DNA from: Sparassis latifolia
Taxonomy: Eukaryota > Basidiomycota > Agaricomycetes > Polyporales > Sparassidaceae
Reading direction: 5' to 3'
Length of the DNA: 64,000 nt
Assembly: GCA_018466975.1 (NCBI GenBank)
Contig: CM031552.1
Coordinates: forward strand, 1,488,001 to 1,552,000
The notes below the pieces were generated by a model, which saw only the letters and a list, made by a program, of their open reading frames with translations, made no database searches and was not told the origin of the DNA. Positions 1-10,506 of the stretch are shown here, piece by piece. Position numbers and translations under genes: made by a program. Positions within the stretch are counted from its first letter, which is position 1, and every line of letters begins with the position of its first letter.

Positions 1-684
1 GACAACTGAAAAGAGACTGAGTTTCCTGAAATAGCATATAGTAGTCTGGTGAAACAGCCCATATTGATTGCATTTGAGTGACACTGGCAGCTGAAGGCAA
101 AAGGCTCAGAGGTTCAACATGAAAACTCCCCATGGAACTGTCCCATTGACACAGAGCTTGCACAATAATCACACATAATGCAACCCTTGAAGAGAATTAA
201 ATATTGAGCTGGGTGGACTAACATGGAACTACAGTACCTGATGCCTAGATGCCTCTTGGACATCATAGGGGGACAGGAAAATTTAAAAATTGCCACGTGG
301 TTTTGGCCACAAGTGTGACAAATTTAATTTAATTTATTTGATTTCCGGCCAACCCTATCACTAAGATATGCCCACTTCATCTTCAACTATTATCATGTGA
401 TCATTTTGTCACACTTGGCGGGTGAAACCCTAAATGCTCCACACACAGGATGTGCACCAAAAATCTGCTTCTGTAACTTTGTAGAAGATGATTTTTGGGA
501 ATTACTTACCGAAGCTGATAATTTATTTTAAGGGAGGCACGAAGGTTTTGAGCCTCCAGTGCTCCAAATTTGCTGCTTCCCCTGCCAATCTTGCACCACC
601 GTGACAGACTTTGGCTGAGGCACCTGACATGTCACGCTGTGACAGTCGAGGATGAAGTGGCTCTATCTTATAAGGAGACTGCCA
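1..684. mobile_element. End of a hAT-like TIR element interrupted by a nested insertion
   Basis: The sequence around 342-361 (CCGGCCAACCCTATCAC) and 671-684 (TAAGGAGACTGCCA) together rebuild the terminal inverted repeat seen in the elements at 22503-23279 and 50012-50860. The two halves are separated by 305 bp of other sequence. I see no transposase reading frame in 1-360, and the other end of this element is not in the window. The internal sequence does not obviously match the two complete copies, so this may be a different family member sharing only the terminus. Confidence 0.5.
364..668. mobile_element. 305-bp MITE-like insertion with TA target duplication
   Basis: The insertion is bounded by TA at 362-363 and TA at 669-670 and splits the terminal repeat of the surrounding element. 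Its ends form an imperfect inverted repeat: the left end starts AGATATGCCCACTTCATC and the right end, reverse complemented, starts AGATAGAGCCACTTCATC, about 20 of 25 positions matching. A TA target duplication is typical of Tc1/mariner-type elements; that class assignment is inference. No coding capacity. Confidence 0.55.
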
Positions 685-763
685 CAGGCGCGTACGTTTC
701 AATAAAATCATCAAGTTCGGGACAGCTGCTTGGTGCCTCTTCCTTCCTCCATCTCAGGAGCAA

Positions 764-1561
764 ATGCGGAACTTGCTTCAGAGACCGTTGGTGTTAATCG
801 CTCGGATATACAGACGCTTCCGGAGACAATGTGCCGCGGACGCCTCGATAACAGGCATAAACGACTTTCCCACTGAGCTCCTGTTCGAAATCATTATCTA
901 CCTCCCTCTTCCAGCGCTCATCGCAGCCCGCACGGTGAACAAAAGGTGGCGAGAACTTATCGCCGTCGCTCCCATTTCCCCTTCCCGCCGCAGACTCCTC
1001 GATCTCTACATATATGCCATCGCTTCGCCTTCCTTCCTCGCAACGCGCGCCCAGATCATTCCCAATCTCGGCCCCTTTGATAGAAAAGCATACGTTGCCC
1101 GCCTCGAGCAGCAGACAGGGCAGCATCTACCAGAGGACTTTCGCACCTGGGTGCTCGAATGGCCTGCGCGGGCGGTGATCAATTGGTTATGGCCAGGGCT
1201 GTCTTCAAGGAGGAGGTGGTCGCGAGCCAGGGTCGGTAACTCTCTAAAAGAAGGAAAGGTAGAGATGTGTACGCTGCAAGAAGGACTGCCGTTCTATCCC
1301 TCCAGGCCGATCTATTACGTCCGAAAATGTGATAGTGATGGCGCACCTCAGACCAAACACTGGGTATATCGGATGTACGTCCGTTCTCGGACCTACTCAT
1401 TGGATGACTTGGACATCCCGGATACAGTGGATATATATCTTGCTGGCGGAGGTGCGGGCGAAAACATGATTGGGCATGTCCATTTGGTCGCGCCACTCTA
1501 TCACGATGAGCCCATAACCTTGGGTTGGGTTGAATTCCTGAGAAGGGAACTCGGGCATTAA
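764..1561 (+). CDS. F-box protein (short, SUKH-like C-terminus)
   Basis: Single-exon 265-aa protein. Residues about 33-70 match an F-box (INDFPTELLFEI then LPLPALIAARTVNKRWREL), the segment that binds Skp1 in SCF ubiquitin ligases. After it come SPSRRRLLDLYIYAIAS, LPEDFRTWVLEWPARAVIN about residues 120-140, and a C-terminal GAGENMIGH...WVEFLRREL. The LPxDF-W pattern and the closing xxFL segment resemble the SUKH/SMI1-KNR4 fold; this is inference. The ORF is intact with a TAA stop, and at least nine related copies or relics lie in the window. There is no internal methionine near the F-box, so the first in-frame ATG is used. It likely selects substrates for an SCF ligase; the substrate is unknown. 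Confidence 0.8.
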   Translation: MRNLLQRPLVLIARIYRRFRRQCAADASITGINDFPTELLFEIIIYLPLPALIAARTVNKRWRELIAVAPISPSRRRLLDLYIYAIASPSFLATRAQIIPNLGPFDRKAYVARLEQQTGQHLPEDFRTWVLEWPARAVINWLWPGLSSRRRWSRARVGNSLKEGKVEMCTLQEGLPFYPSRPIYYVRKCDSDGAPQTKHWVYRMYVRSRTYSLDDLDIPDTVDIYLAGGGAGENMIGHVHLVAPLYHDEPITLGWVEFLRRELGH

Positions 1562-4019
1562 AGTGAGATTTGTCTCATAGATGTGGACACTAATCAATGC
1601 AGTGATAGTTTAGCTCTAGTATGTTCTTCATTTGTTCATCCCGACTCCTTAGACTGAGTGTTGTACGTTGATAGGGTATATTACGATGTCTCACATAGCA
1701 GTGTTGAACGTTGAAGTCTCATATACCATGAATCTCAGTCAGTTCATTCACCTTTCAGGTTGTCTTAGGAAGGCGGGACGTATTATGAAAACCCTTTATC
1801 ACCTGGCCAACACCAGTGTACACACCGCGAACAAAGGACTGTTGACGTTTGGCATTGATCTCCCAGCACAAATAGCTCACCATGACGAAGATTTGCCCCC
1901 GTAACGCTCAAGTGCTGTCAGGCCATCAAAAAGTGTGGATCAAGATTGCGAAGTTGAAAGAGCGGCTGGACCGGGGTGCTTACCACTATTTTGCATGCCC
2001 TTCTCTGACCATATCATCACAGACCTCGATTCGGTGGACGTGGACGCGGAAGAGTGTACTTGTGACATCAGGAACACAACAAGGTGCAGCTTCGAGAGCT
2101 ACCGAAGCCCCACCTCACTTACAGCCTCTGTAAGGGTTTCCTAGATGCTGCGGGTAAGTTAATTTACCGCTTTGTGTGGTCCATCCATCGACGCTGTGCA
2201 GGGAACGAGAACGAGCAATTACAGCGCATACATGAGCGTGTCAATGATCTGCCCAATCCGAACTATGCCACACTCTAAGTATTCTATAGGCCTTCATAAA
2301 TTCGTTCACCTTGGTCCTTTTATGTCTACGCGCGTGCTTCCGATAGATTTTGCCAGAATGGCCCAACACAAGTCTGAGAATGCCATGCTCATACAAATCT
2401 TGCCATTGATGCATTCTGTCGGACCCTATTCGTGCAAAGCCAGACCGGCGCGAACGACTAAATAAATGGACGGCGGCCCCTCCATGGCGGACGCGCCCAG
2501 CCAGAACAAGCTGCCTCTAGACCATTATGCCCACATTTTCGTGGTCGATGAGATGACACCACGATATCGCTTCACAGTGCTGCTCTGTAGAACACAGTTC
2601 CTTCCTCAAGTACTTCCGTTGACTGTGCTGTTACTCTTGGGTTTTCCGATTCTGCGATGGTTCGACGAAACGAATGCTCACAGTACCGGGTGCGCTCAGT
2701 GTTCAAACATTCATGCCGTGCAGTGAGACTCGGTACTGTCATACTGCATACAGTCTCCAAAAGACTCGCGCTGGGCAGTGCTGAGTTCCTGTTCTTATCG
2801 CACAGGGCCACCATCTCACCGTTCGAGGCACACATGTGCCTCGACAAGCGTGGCCGAATATTAATCCAAGGCTTAGGTCGGGTTGGAAGAGGCTCGTAGC
2901 TAGAGCTATACTTGTCTACGACCGTCTAGGACACAAGCTGGGAAACAAGCTGTGGACTGACAGCTTGCCGCATGTATATTTTTGCAGAAGAAAGGTTACT
3001 AGACGCGAACGAGTTGTTCGGGAGGTTAATCGATTGCGAGCATGTCGGCTCGCGGACATTGATTGCATTAATGTGGCGAAACACGAGAAGAACGACGGCG
3101 GAGATGCGTTTTAGCCTGGAAGTATTCCGTCGTAGTACTGGGTTCTCCATGGCCATCGCGAGGTCGCCACATTTCTGGTGGCTGAAACGCCGTTGGAAAC
3201 GAGTTCCTGCGACGCTGAAGTCTGGCATGCAAGACCGTTCAGCCTGCAACGGATATAAAATCGGAAAAGAAAACCCTGTTCAGAGAATCTGGCCTCTTCT
3301 AAGTACGCAGGGCAGAGCTCAACGCAGTCGTGCAGGTCATGCATTGGCTAAGTAAACAAGCGCCCGCTGACGTCGCTTGAGAGTTGGCTCCCTGACGTTA
3401 TACTTCTCTCGGTACTTTATAGTGTAATTTAAATATTCGCACCGTATTGCATATGCATGTCCTTGTCTTCATACCGTTGCATTGTCGAGATTCTGGCCAA
3501 CTTGTACTCAGTTAGACGATTTCTATATGGCTCGTCGACTCACTAGTAGTGCGGCAAATTTCAGCATGCAACCACTAGGCGATGCTTCGGATGGTTCCCA
3601 TCGGCACCGAAATGGAAGAGAAGCATGAGTACTAGTGCATGAGTCATTGGAGGTCATACGAACGTGGGATCGACAAGCTTTCTGTAGAATTCAAGTAATG
3701 TATTCTGGCAGTTCAGCCCTGCTGGATAGTCTCGAGATGGGTCTGCTGGACAACTGTCGAGGTTGTGGATCGACCAGATACGGGGGCTGCGGCCGATTTG
3801 GGCAAGTGAAGTGGAATGAGAGATCGCCCGTTTGGGCCAACAAGAGACAAGTGACGCCGGCACGATGACTCGTCGCTGCTCCTGTTTACTGACCACAACG
3901 CACACACCAGCCAACATCTCGCGCACAACCCGGTCTTGCATTAACTTACACGACCCGGAAGCCTCTCTGCTGTATCTTGTACTACTCTCCACCCATCATC
4001 GCTACTCCAATCTTGTTTA
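1562..4019. other. Gene-poor stretch, nothing recognised
   Basis: Short overlapping ORFs (60-130 aa) occur on both strands, but none shows a recognisable domain, splice pattern or homology to other parts of the window. I found no inverted or direct repeat long enough to call an element. Confidence 0.5.
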
Positions 4020-7000
4020 ATGCCCTCTCAGAACATTCGCAATGTCCTTCCATCTTCCAGCCCTCGCTACCCACATACCCATTCTCTCGTTGACGACGAC
4101 CTGTCCCCAGAATCTCCGTACCTCGGCGAGCCTTCTTCTTTCGGTTCACAGCACCCTCATCCTGGCTCAGAGCCAGACGAGCCCTTGCGAATAGTCGAGC
4201 CGCACAGGCCGTATCTCATCCCTGTCGACGATCGAGCTCCTGGTTCCGATCTAGACGAGGGTTTCGCATCCGATGGTATGCCAGCCTCACCGCTCGTCTT
4301 GCCTGCGGACAAGTGCGAGCTTGCTACGCCAGAACGCCAGGGGCGCACTGTGGGGCATGTTAGGGCGCCAGTGCTTGCACGGTACGCGTCCCCTCCTCTC
4401 TCACGTTCGGTTCGTTTGTTTTCCTGTTCGTGTTTACCGCGTACGAGCCTCTTCCTTCATGAGATCGGCGCTGAGCATGCACGTCTCGCCATTCTAGCGC
4501 ATGTCAGAACCCGCCAATTCGTGTCGTCGTTTCCATTGCAACCTTGTTACCTCTTTAGAGCGCCAGTGATTATCGAATGTCGGTCGCCCAGTCCGCTCTA
4601 CTACATGTACGACGCGTTTCAGAGTCCATGCACTTGGACCTGCGAAGATCGCAGCAGTTGTGTGCTGTGGTCGCTGTGCGTTCTAGGCCTCAATGACCAT
4701 GCATTGTACAGTCTCTGTGTGGGCAGCTCCTGCGATCACCTTACCGCGCGATATTTGGGGACGGACCTGAAATGAAGTTCGAACGGTTTGCACGTGTGTC
4801 TCTGCGCACGGCTTCCGCTGTAGTCGCACCTCATATTCTTCGCTGCTTCGTCCCTCGCTCTTGCTTTGCAAGCCTTGCTATCGTTTCTCTTTCCTCCTTC
4901 ATTTTGTTTGATACCTGATTTGATACCGAATGTTCAATTTCGCTCCTTTGATACACAGCGAACCGACGACGCTTGAATCGTTCTCGCGCACAATCCGCAA
5001 CTACGTCCCGTCTTCGATCCCCATCCCGTCTGCGGGGCCGATCCCACCTCGGATATCTCGCCCGGAGTCCTTTGGGAGCTTCCTGAGCCCGTCGAGGCTG
5101 AACCGCGCATCTTCCCAGCACGCCCACGAGAGCAGGGGTAAGCGGCGTGGCAGCGAGGCTTCGCACCCGAGCTGGGAGCGAGAGTACACGCCGGTGTTCA
5201 ACCTTGACGAGGAAGTTCCCGAGGGCAGTACGCGGTACCCTGGGTTGGCTCCGGACGAGACTCGCGCGGAGGAGGTTCTCTGGGCGGGGTGGGACAGCCT
5301 GGTTGAGGACGACGCAGAGAAGCCCAGGTGAGCATTATCCTACCTGCCTATATGCGTCGGGAACCAATGAGCCTGCAGGCGCCTCCTCATCCTCGGGTAC
5401 CCATCGGGATTGCAAATTTGGGACTGTACTGACCTCGGCGCCGTCTCCGAGTTGCTGAACCTGTCTAGGGACTGGGGCGCAATGGTGTATGCGGGTGTCC
5501 TTCCCAACCCCCGCTTGTCGTCGAAGGACGATCCGATGCGGGAGAAGCGACCACTTTTAGGTGTCGTGTGCGTTTTGTAGTATCGACTATTAAGCGTTTG
5601 CTAATATTTGTTTTCTCAGGTCGGAGACACGCGACAACATCGAGTTTGTCGTGTACTCGCTGCGCACGCACGAGGTCGTCAAGCGGCTGCCCACCCCTAG
5701 CCTGCGGGCATTTTCAGCGTCCGATAATTTTATCATTTTGGTGTGTATGAGACTCGGACGGGCTCTTTCTCGCTCGCTCACGTGTTAGCCGCAGAGTACT
5801 TCGAATCCTGTAAACCTACACATTCTTTCCTCCAGCACGTTTGGCGTTTTGTACACTATACCCTCCGCATCTCTCGTTCCCTTCGCATCGGCGTCGCCAT
5901 CTCGTACCAGAAGCAGTAACATTAATCTCAAGAAGAGCAGTAACAATCCAAATTCGAATGTATCGCATATAGATCTAGACGACGACGGCGTCATCGGCGC
6001 GGACCGTCGCCCACAACATCATCACCAACACCATCATCATTATCAACATCACATCGACACCCCACGTGCGGTGTACGCGCACTCGCGCCGCCTGCTGGCG
6101 TTCGCCTCCCCCCTGACCCCCTCCCCGCCGTCGCTCCAGGCGCCCATCCCAATCTCCACTCGGCTCCAGCGATGCTCACGGAGTCCTCGCCCAAGTTTGC
6201 ACTGGGCATGTCACAGGCCGAGCTGGGGAGCGCCGCGATCAAGCTCGGCGGGACGGTCCTCAGCGGGATGAAGTCCCTCGGCGGGCTTGCGATTTCGGCT
6301 GCCCGCGCTGGGGTGTCTGCGGCCGTGGCCGCCGACGGCTCGGGGTCAGGGACGGGGAGTGAGGGCCCGAGCGGGTTGAGCAAGATGTTCTTCTCACGAA
6401 GTGCGCCGTCTGCGGGCGCAGGCGTGGGCGGGGCACACCAGCGGCGCGTGTCTCAACCATCGTCTGAGGGCGGGAGGCCGGACGTGCCCGAGATCGAACG
6501 GGAACGGCGCGCGTACATTGCGCCCGCGCCCCTGTCTGGCGGGTGTAATGTCACCGTCGTGGACTTGCAGCCGCTGCTGTCGTCGTCGTCCTCTGCAGAA
6601 GCACCCCCGAAACGGCCGGTGGTCGTCGCGGAGTTCGTGGCGTCCAAGTATCAGCCCGTGAGCTGCTTGCGGTTCTCGGCGGACGGGACGCGGCTCGTGG
6701 TGTCGCTGAAGGACGGGCATAGCGCTAAGATCTACCAGCTGAGGCCTGCACCGCGCGTTCTGCGCTCGCCGCTCTCTGTGCCGCAGGTGGACGAGGCGGA
6801 TAGCCGGCAGCGGCACCAGCGCGACGAGGGTGCGATATTCGACGTGCCGGAGGGTGCGCTGGAGCCGCCGAGGCATGTGTACACGCTCCAGAGAGGGCGC
6901 ACGTCGGCGGTTGTGGAGGGACTGGCATGTGCGGGGGACGGGCGGTGGGTCGCGTTGGCGACGCGGAAGCGCACGGTGCATGTGTTTGCGACGAACCCGT

Positions 7001-8667
7001 ATGGAGGGCGGACGGACGACGTGAGCCATCTGGCGGGGAAGGTCGTGAATGCCTCTGAGCTGGTGTGTTTTTCAGCTTTTCAGCTTGCGCGGATTTTTAT
7101 GCTGATGGTGAATTTGTCGTAGCAACCGTACCCCACGGAGCTCACGCCGATTGTGAGGCTTCGCACGTCCAAGACACCGCCGCCGGAGTGTTGCCCTGCG
7201 CCGCTGGCTTTTATGTTCCTCCGCTCGTCGCCGTCCACGCTGCCGTCCAACCTCCTCCCGTCCATCCCTCCACATTATTCGACGTCCTCTTCGCCCTCGT
7301 CCGTGCACTCGGCGAGCCATGCGAACCCGCTCTCACTGCGTACGCCGCGCAACCTTCAGGACGTTCTCGTTTTCGATCCCTATGACGGCACGCTCTCACT
7401 CTGCCGTATCGTCGTTGAGCGCAGCGCTTCCTCGTCAGATCACACAATGGGATCTGTGCCAGTGGTGGGCACCACGAGCACGTCTCTCCCAGGTGTGAGT
7501 TCTCTTGGGAGATTGAGCACGTCGCCTGCGAGCTCGGGCAGTCCACGACGAGCCTCGGGGTTGTCGCAGATGATGGAACGGCCCGCGGAGTTGGTTGCTA
7601 AGGAGAGCAGGGTTGGGACGTGGGTTCTGAGGAGGGGGAGCTTGAAGGATTGGCCTGAGGTGCGGACGGCTTGGGCGGGAGAGCGGAAGGTCGGACGTCT
7701 TGCTAGCGCTGAGTGCGTATTCGTTGATCGGTTCGTGTTTTGTTGCGTGTTTCTGACGTGTGTCTGTGTTTATAGCTGGTTGTCCCGCGCGGAGCTGTCG
7801 ACGTGCTCCTCGTCACCGCGCATCCTCCCTCGTTCCATCTACCTCTCGCACCAATTCTCGTTCTACGTCTTCGGGGAGGACTACCACGCGCTCATCAGGA
7901 GCTACCGCTTCGACGTGCCCGCGAAGAAGATCGAAGTGCGCAAAGAAGTCGAGGTGAGCGCGTACGCCATCGACTCGGGCGAGGCGTTCGTCCAGGGCTT
8001 TCAAGGAACGCGCGACATGAACCCCGTCTCGTCGTCCTTTGACGAGCCGCTCGCGTCTGCGATGCAGGGCGACCTGCCGTATCTCAAACCCTCGCCGCCC
8101 GTGCTGCCGATGTACCCCAACGGCACGTCCGGGTCGGGCACGCGCTCGCTCCGGAACGCGATCCCGATCCGCACCGTCGCGGGCATAGGGGATACGATGT
8201 CGGAGGGCCTGGGACGGCTGCGCCGCGAAATCGGCAAGGTGCGCTCGCCCCGGCTCTCAGCACGCGAGGGGCACGGCCTGCCCGAGTCGGTGCCGCTGGA
8301 GTTTGCGGAGGAGGATGAGGACTTTTTTGTGGATGCGCGCGCGCTCCAGTCAGGGAACATGCAGTGCGCCGCGATCGACATGATGCGATCGACCTCGCGT
8401 GGGCGTGGAGGGGACTCGGGCGAGTCCCTCAGCCTCTCGACGCCGTCGCCGAATCTCGAGCCGCTCGCAGCTGAGGACGGCATGGAGGGCGTGTGGCAAG
8501 GCTGGGAGCCAGAGGACCAGCAGGCGGTCGAGGATGCGGAGCGCTTCAACGATATCACGATCGGGTTCATGGATGAGGAGCAGGAGACGATGCGCGAGGT
8601 CGCGCGGAGTAGGCAGGCGCTGGGGTTTGGTGGAGGGAAGAAGCCACGCAAGTCGCGGAAGAGATGA
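4020..8667 (+). CDS. BCAS3-family WD40 protein, with one apparent frameshift
   Basis: Proposed exons: 4020-4381, 4959-5327, 5469-5567, 5620-5740, 5795-7062, 7123-7712, 7776-8667. The 577-nt first intron is long but its phase fits; a start at 4930 with no first intron is the alternative. BCAS3 proteins are PROPPIN-like WD40 beta-propellers that act with PHAF1 on autophagosomal membranes. Supporting segments are VVYSLRTHEVVKRL, CLRFSADGTRLVVSLKDGH, a YTLQRGRTSAVVEGLA blade, the BCAS3 segment DVLVFDPYDGTLSLCRIVVER and DWLSRAELSTC. A His-rich tract lies at 6018-6055. The reading frame changes between about 6090 and 6170, near C-runs, without a usable intron; one extra base there would make the summed exons divisible by three (about 1,233 aa). 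It could be a sequencing error or real damage. The rest of the gene is intact. Confidence 0.8.
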
Positions 8668-9109
8668 GCCGTGCTCGACAGTCGATCGCTCGCTCGAACA
8701 GATGTCCTCTCGCATTGCTTGGACCTTTGTTTCGTCGTGCTGTTTCGTAGGCATGTGGCATGAAAGTATCATGAATGAAGAAGTTGTAAGTGCAGCCCAT
8801 TGTTGTGAGATATAGTAAGAATTTTCATTACCAAGGTATTTGCTGTTTCGCAAAAGTGCTGCGCCCCTGCACGCCCGCGCGCAAGCTGGTCGGGCACCGT
8901 ACATGCCCATCGCGGCGACGTGAGCGATGCAGCGTAGAAGTGTAGCCGTGCGAGGTTCACTTTCAGATTCACCCAGTGGACATATGGGTTTTGGGAGATG
9001 ATTCCTTACTCGCCGTCTCAAGATAAAGATTTGCGCAGATATTAAAATTGATGTCACATACAAAAATTCCAACATCGCAATTTTCACATTCTGAATCTAC
9101 AGGACGCCA
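8668..9109. other. 3' flank of BCAS3 gene plus F-box-flank homology
   Basis: No gene seen. From about 8993 the sequence (GAGATGATTCCTTACTCGCC and following) matches the region downstream of the F-box gene at 15494-16372 (about 15308-15485), so it is a copied F-box 3' flank rather than unique sequence. Confidence 0.55.
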
Positions 9110-9343
9110 TCAATTGTCAATTGAAAGAAGCTTGAACGATACAGGGGTGACGTACCCGATTACGCCGAGACCACATATAACTTGTCGTGGCCAGTACAAC
9201 CCGATCACGGCACACGCAGGCCATTCAAGAAGCCAAGTATCATTCATCCCAAGCTTATACATCAGTCTGTCCCTCCTTCCTCTCATAGGACTGATTTTGT
9301 AGTCTGCCTCATGGAAATTATCCAAAGCTTCATTCGCCTTCAT
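9110..9343 (-). pseudogene. F-box gene relic (internal deletion)
   Basis: On the minus strand 9186-9235 encodes WLLEWPACAVIGLYWP, the most conserved segment of the short F-box family. It is joined directly to sequence homologous to the 3' flank of the F-box gene at 15.5-16.4 kb. Everything between (the C-terminal third of the gene) is missing, and the F-box itself is absent. A shared short stretch at the joint suggests deletion at microhomology. Not expected to be functional. Confidence 0.65.
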
Positions 9344-9761
9344 GCTTGCAACAGCTCGCCCTTAGAAGGAAAGCTTCAGCCGCTGAAAATCTTTCCAACG
9401 GATATTTCGTTTGAGATTCCCGGAAAGAGCAACGTACCTAGTAAATAATGAACGTGGCCCAAGGTTCACCTGCTGTAAACGTACAACACAGTCGGAGTCA
9501 GTTCACAGTATAACCGAAGAAGTAATGCATCCCCAATTTATCGTGACCAGTAGCTATGTAATCAATGATCGCAGCGCTGGATTCTTTCTCTCAGGGATTC
9601 AATCCAGGTTCAGCTAACAGCAACTACTATTGATGTAGCAGAAGTCAGAGCTGCAATCCAACCTCGGAAGGAAGAATATCAACAATGTAATGGACGGAGA
9701 GCGCCATGCTCATATATCAGTCCGTCCCTCCCACCTCTCATAGGACTGATTTTGTAGTCTG
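9261..9761. repeat. Two direct copies of a 46-bp sequence (9261-9306, 9716-9761)
   Basis: Both copies contain CTCATAGGACTGATTTTGTA preceded by ATCAGTC(T/C)GTCCCTCC and followed by GTCTG, with only a few mismatches. The copies are 455 bp apart in the same orientation. I could not tie the repeat to an element end or a gene; the sequence between and up to 10438 contains no supportable gene. Confidence 0.6.
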
Positions 9762-10506
9762 GCTTTGGGAGACTACCATGCTCGCGACGTCAGCTCAAGA
9801 ATGTAACTGTTGGGAAGAAAGCACTGTGAATGAATTGCGCACGGAGTCGCACCTCGATTCAAGATTGCAGACTTAGCAGCGTGGCCAGCGATCTGGTGTG
9901 AATGATCTTCCCCCGTGTCGCGAATGCTTTGAAAACATTGCATGCAATATGTCTTCCAGTGGTCGAAAGTGAACGGAATGGCTTTCAAACCGGTGTTCTC
10001 TATCCTGACTAAGTTGCAAAAAATGGGACGAGAAAACATACATAAATGACGAGCTTACCCTGGTAACCCAGACGAGGCTCCCGTACATGAGTAGGCTCCG
10101 ATTATTGAGCCGTCTCGCTCGAGACTTGAACAACGCAGTAGTCGCAGGATCTCAGTGAAATCAATCAAGATGCTCGAATAAGAGAAGGATATACCTGGAG
10201 TTGACCATCACCTTATAATCAGCACGGCCTGTGACCGAGATACATAGATAAGTACAGTAGATAAGTACAGTACACACTCTTCAATAGTATGTCTAATCTT
10301 GCTCAAACAAGCTGAAAGGTGAATAAGCCGGGATTGCATTTCATGAGACATGAGATCTTGAGACTTCAACAATCAACTCTGCCAGGCGTTACATTGTGGT
10401 ACATCCTATCAACATACGAAACTCAGTCTATGGGATGAATGAATGAACATACTAGAGCCAGATCGTCGCCGTTCATCGGGTCCATATCTACGAGGAAAGT
10501 CTCACT

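Noticed and set aside
3654..3992. 112-codon minus-strand ORF upstream of BCAS3
   Set aside because: No domain or splice context; probably chance in GC-rich promoter sequence.
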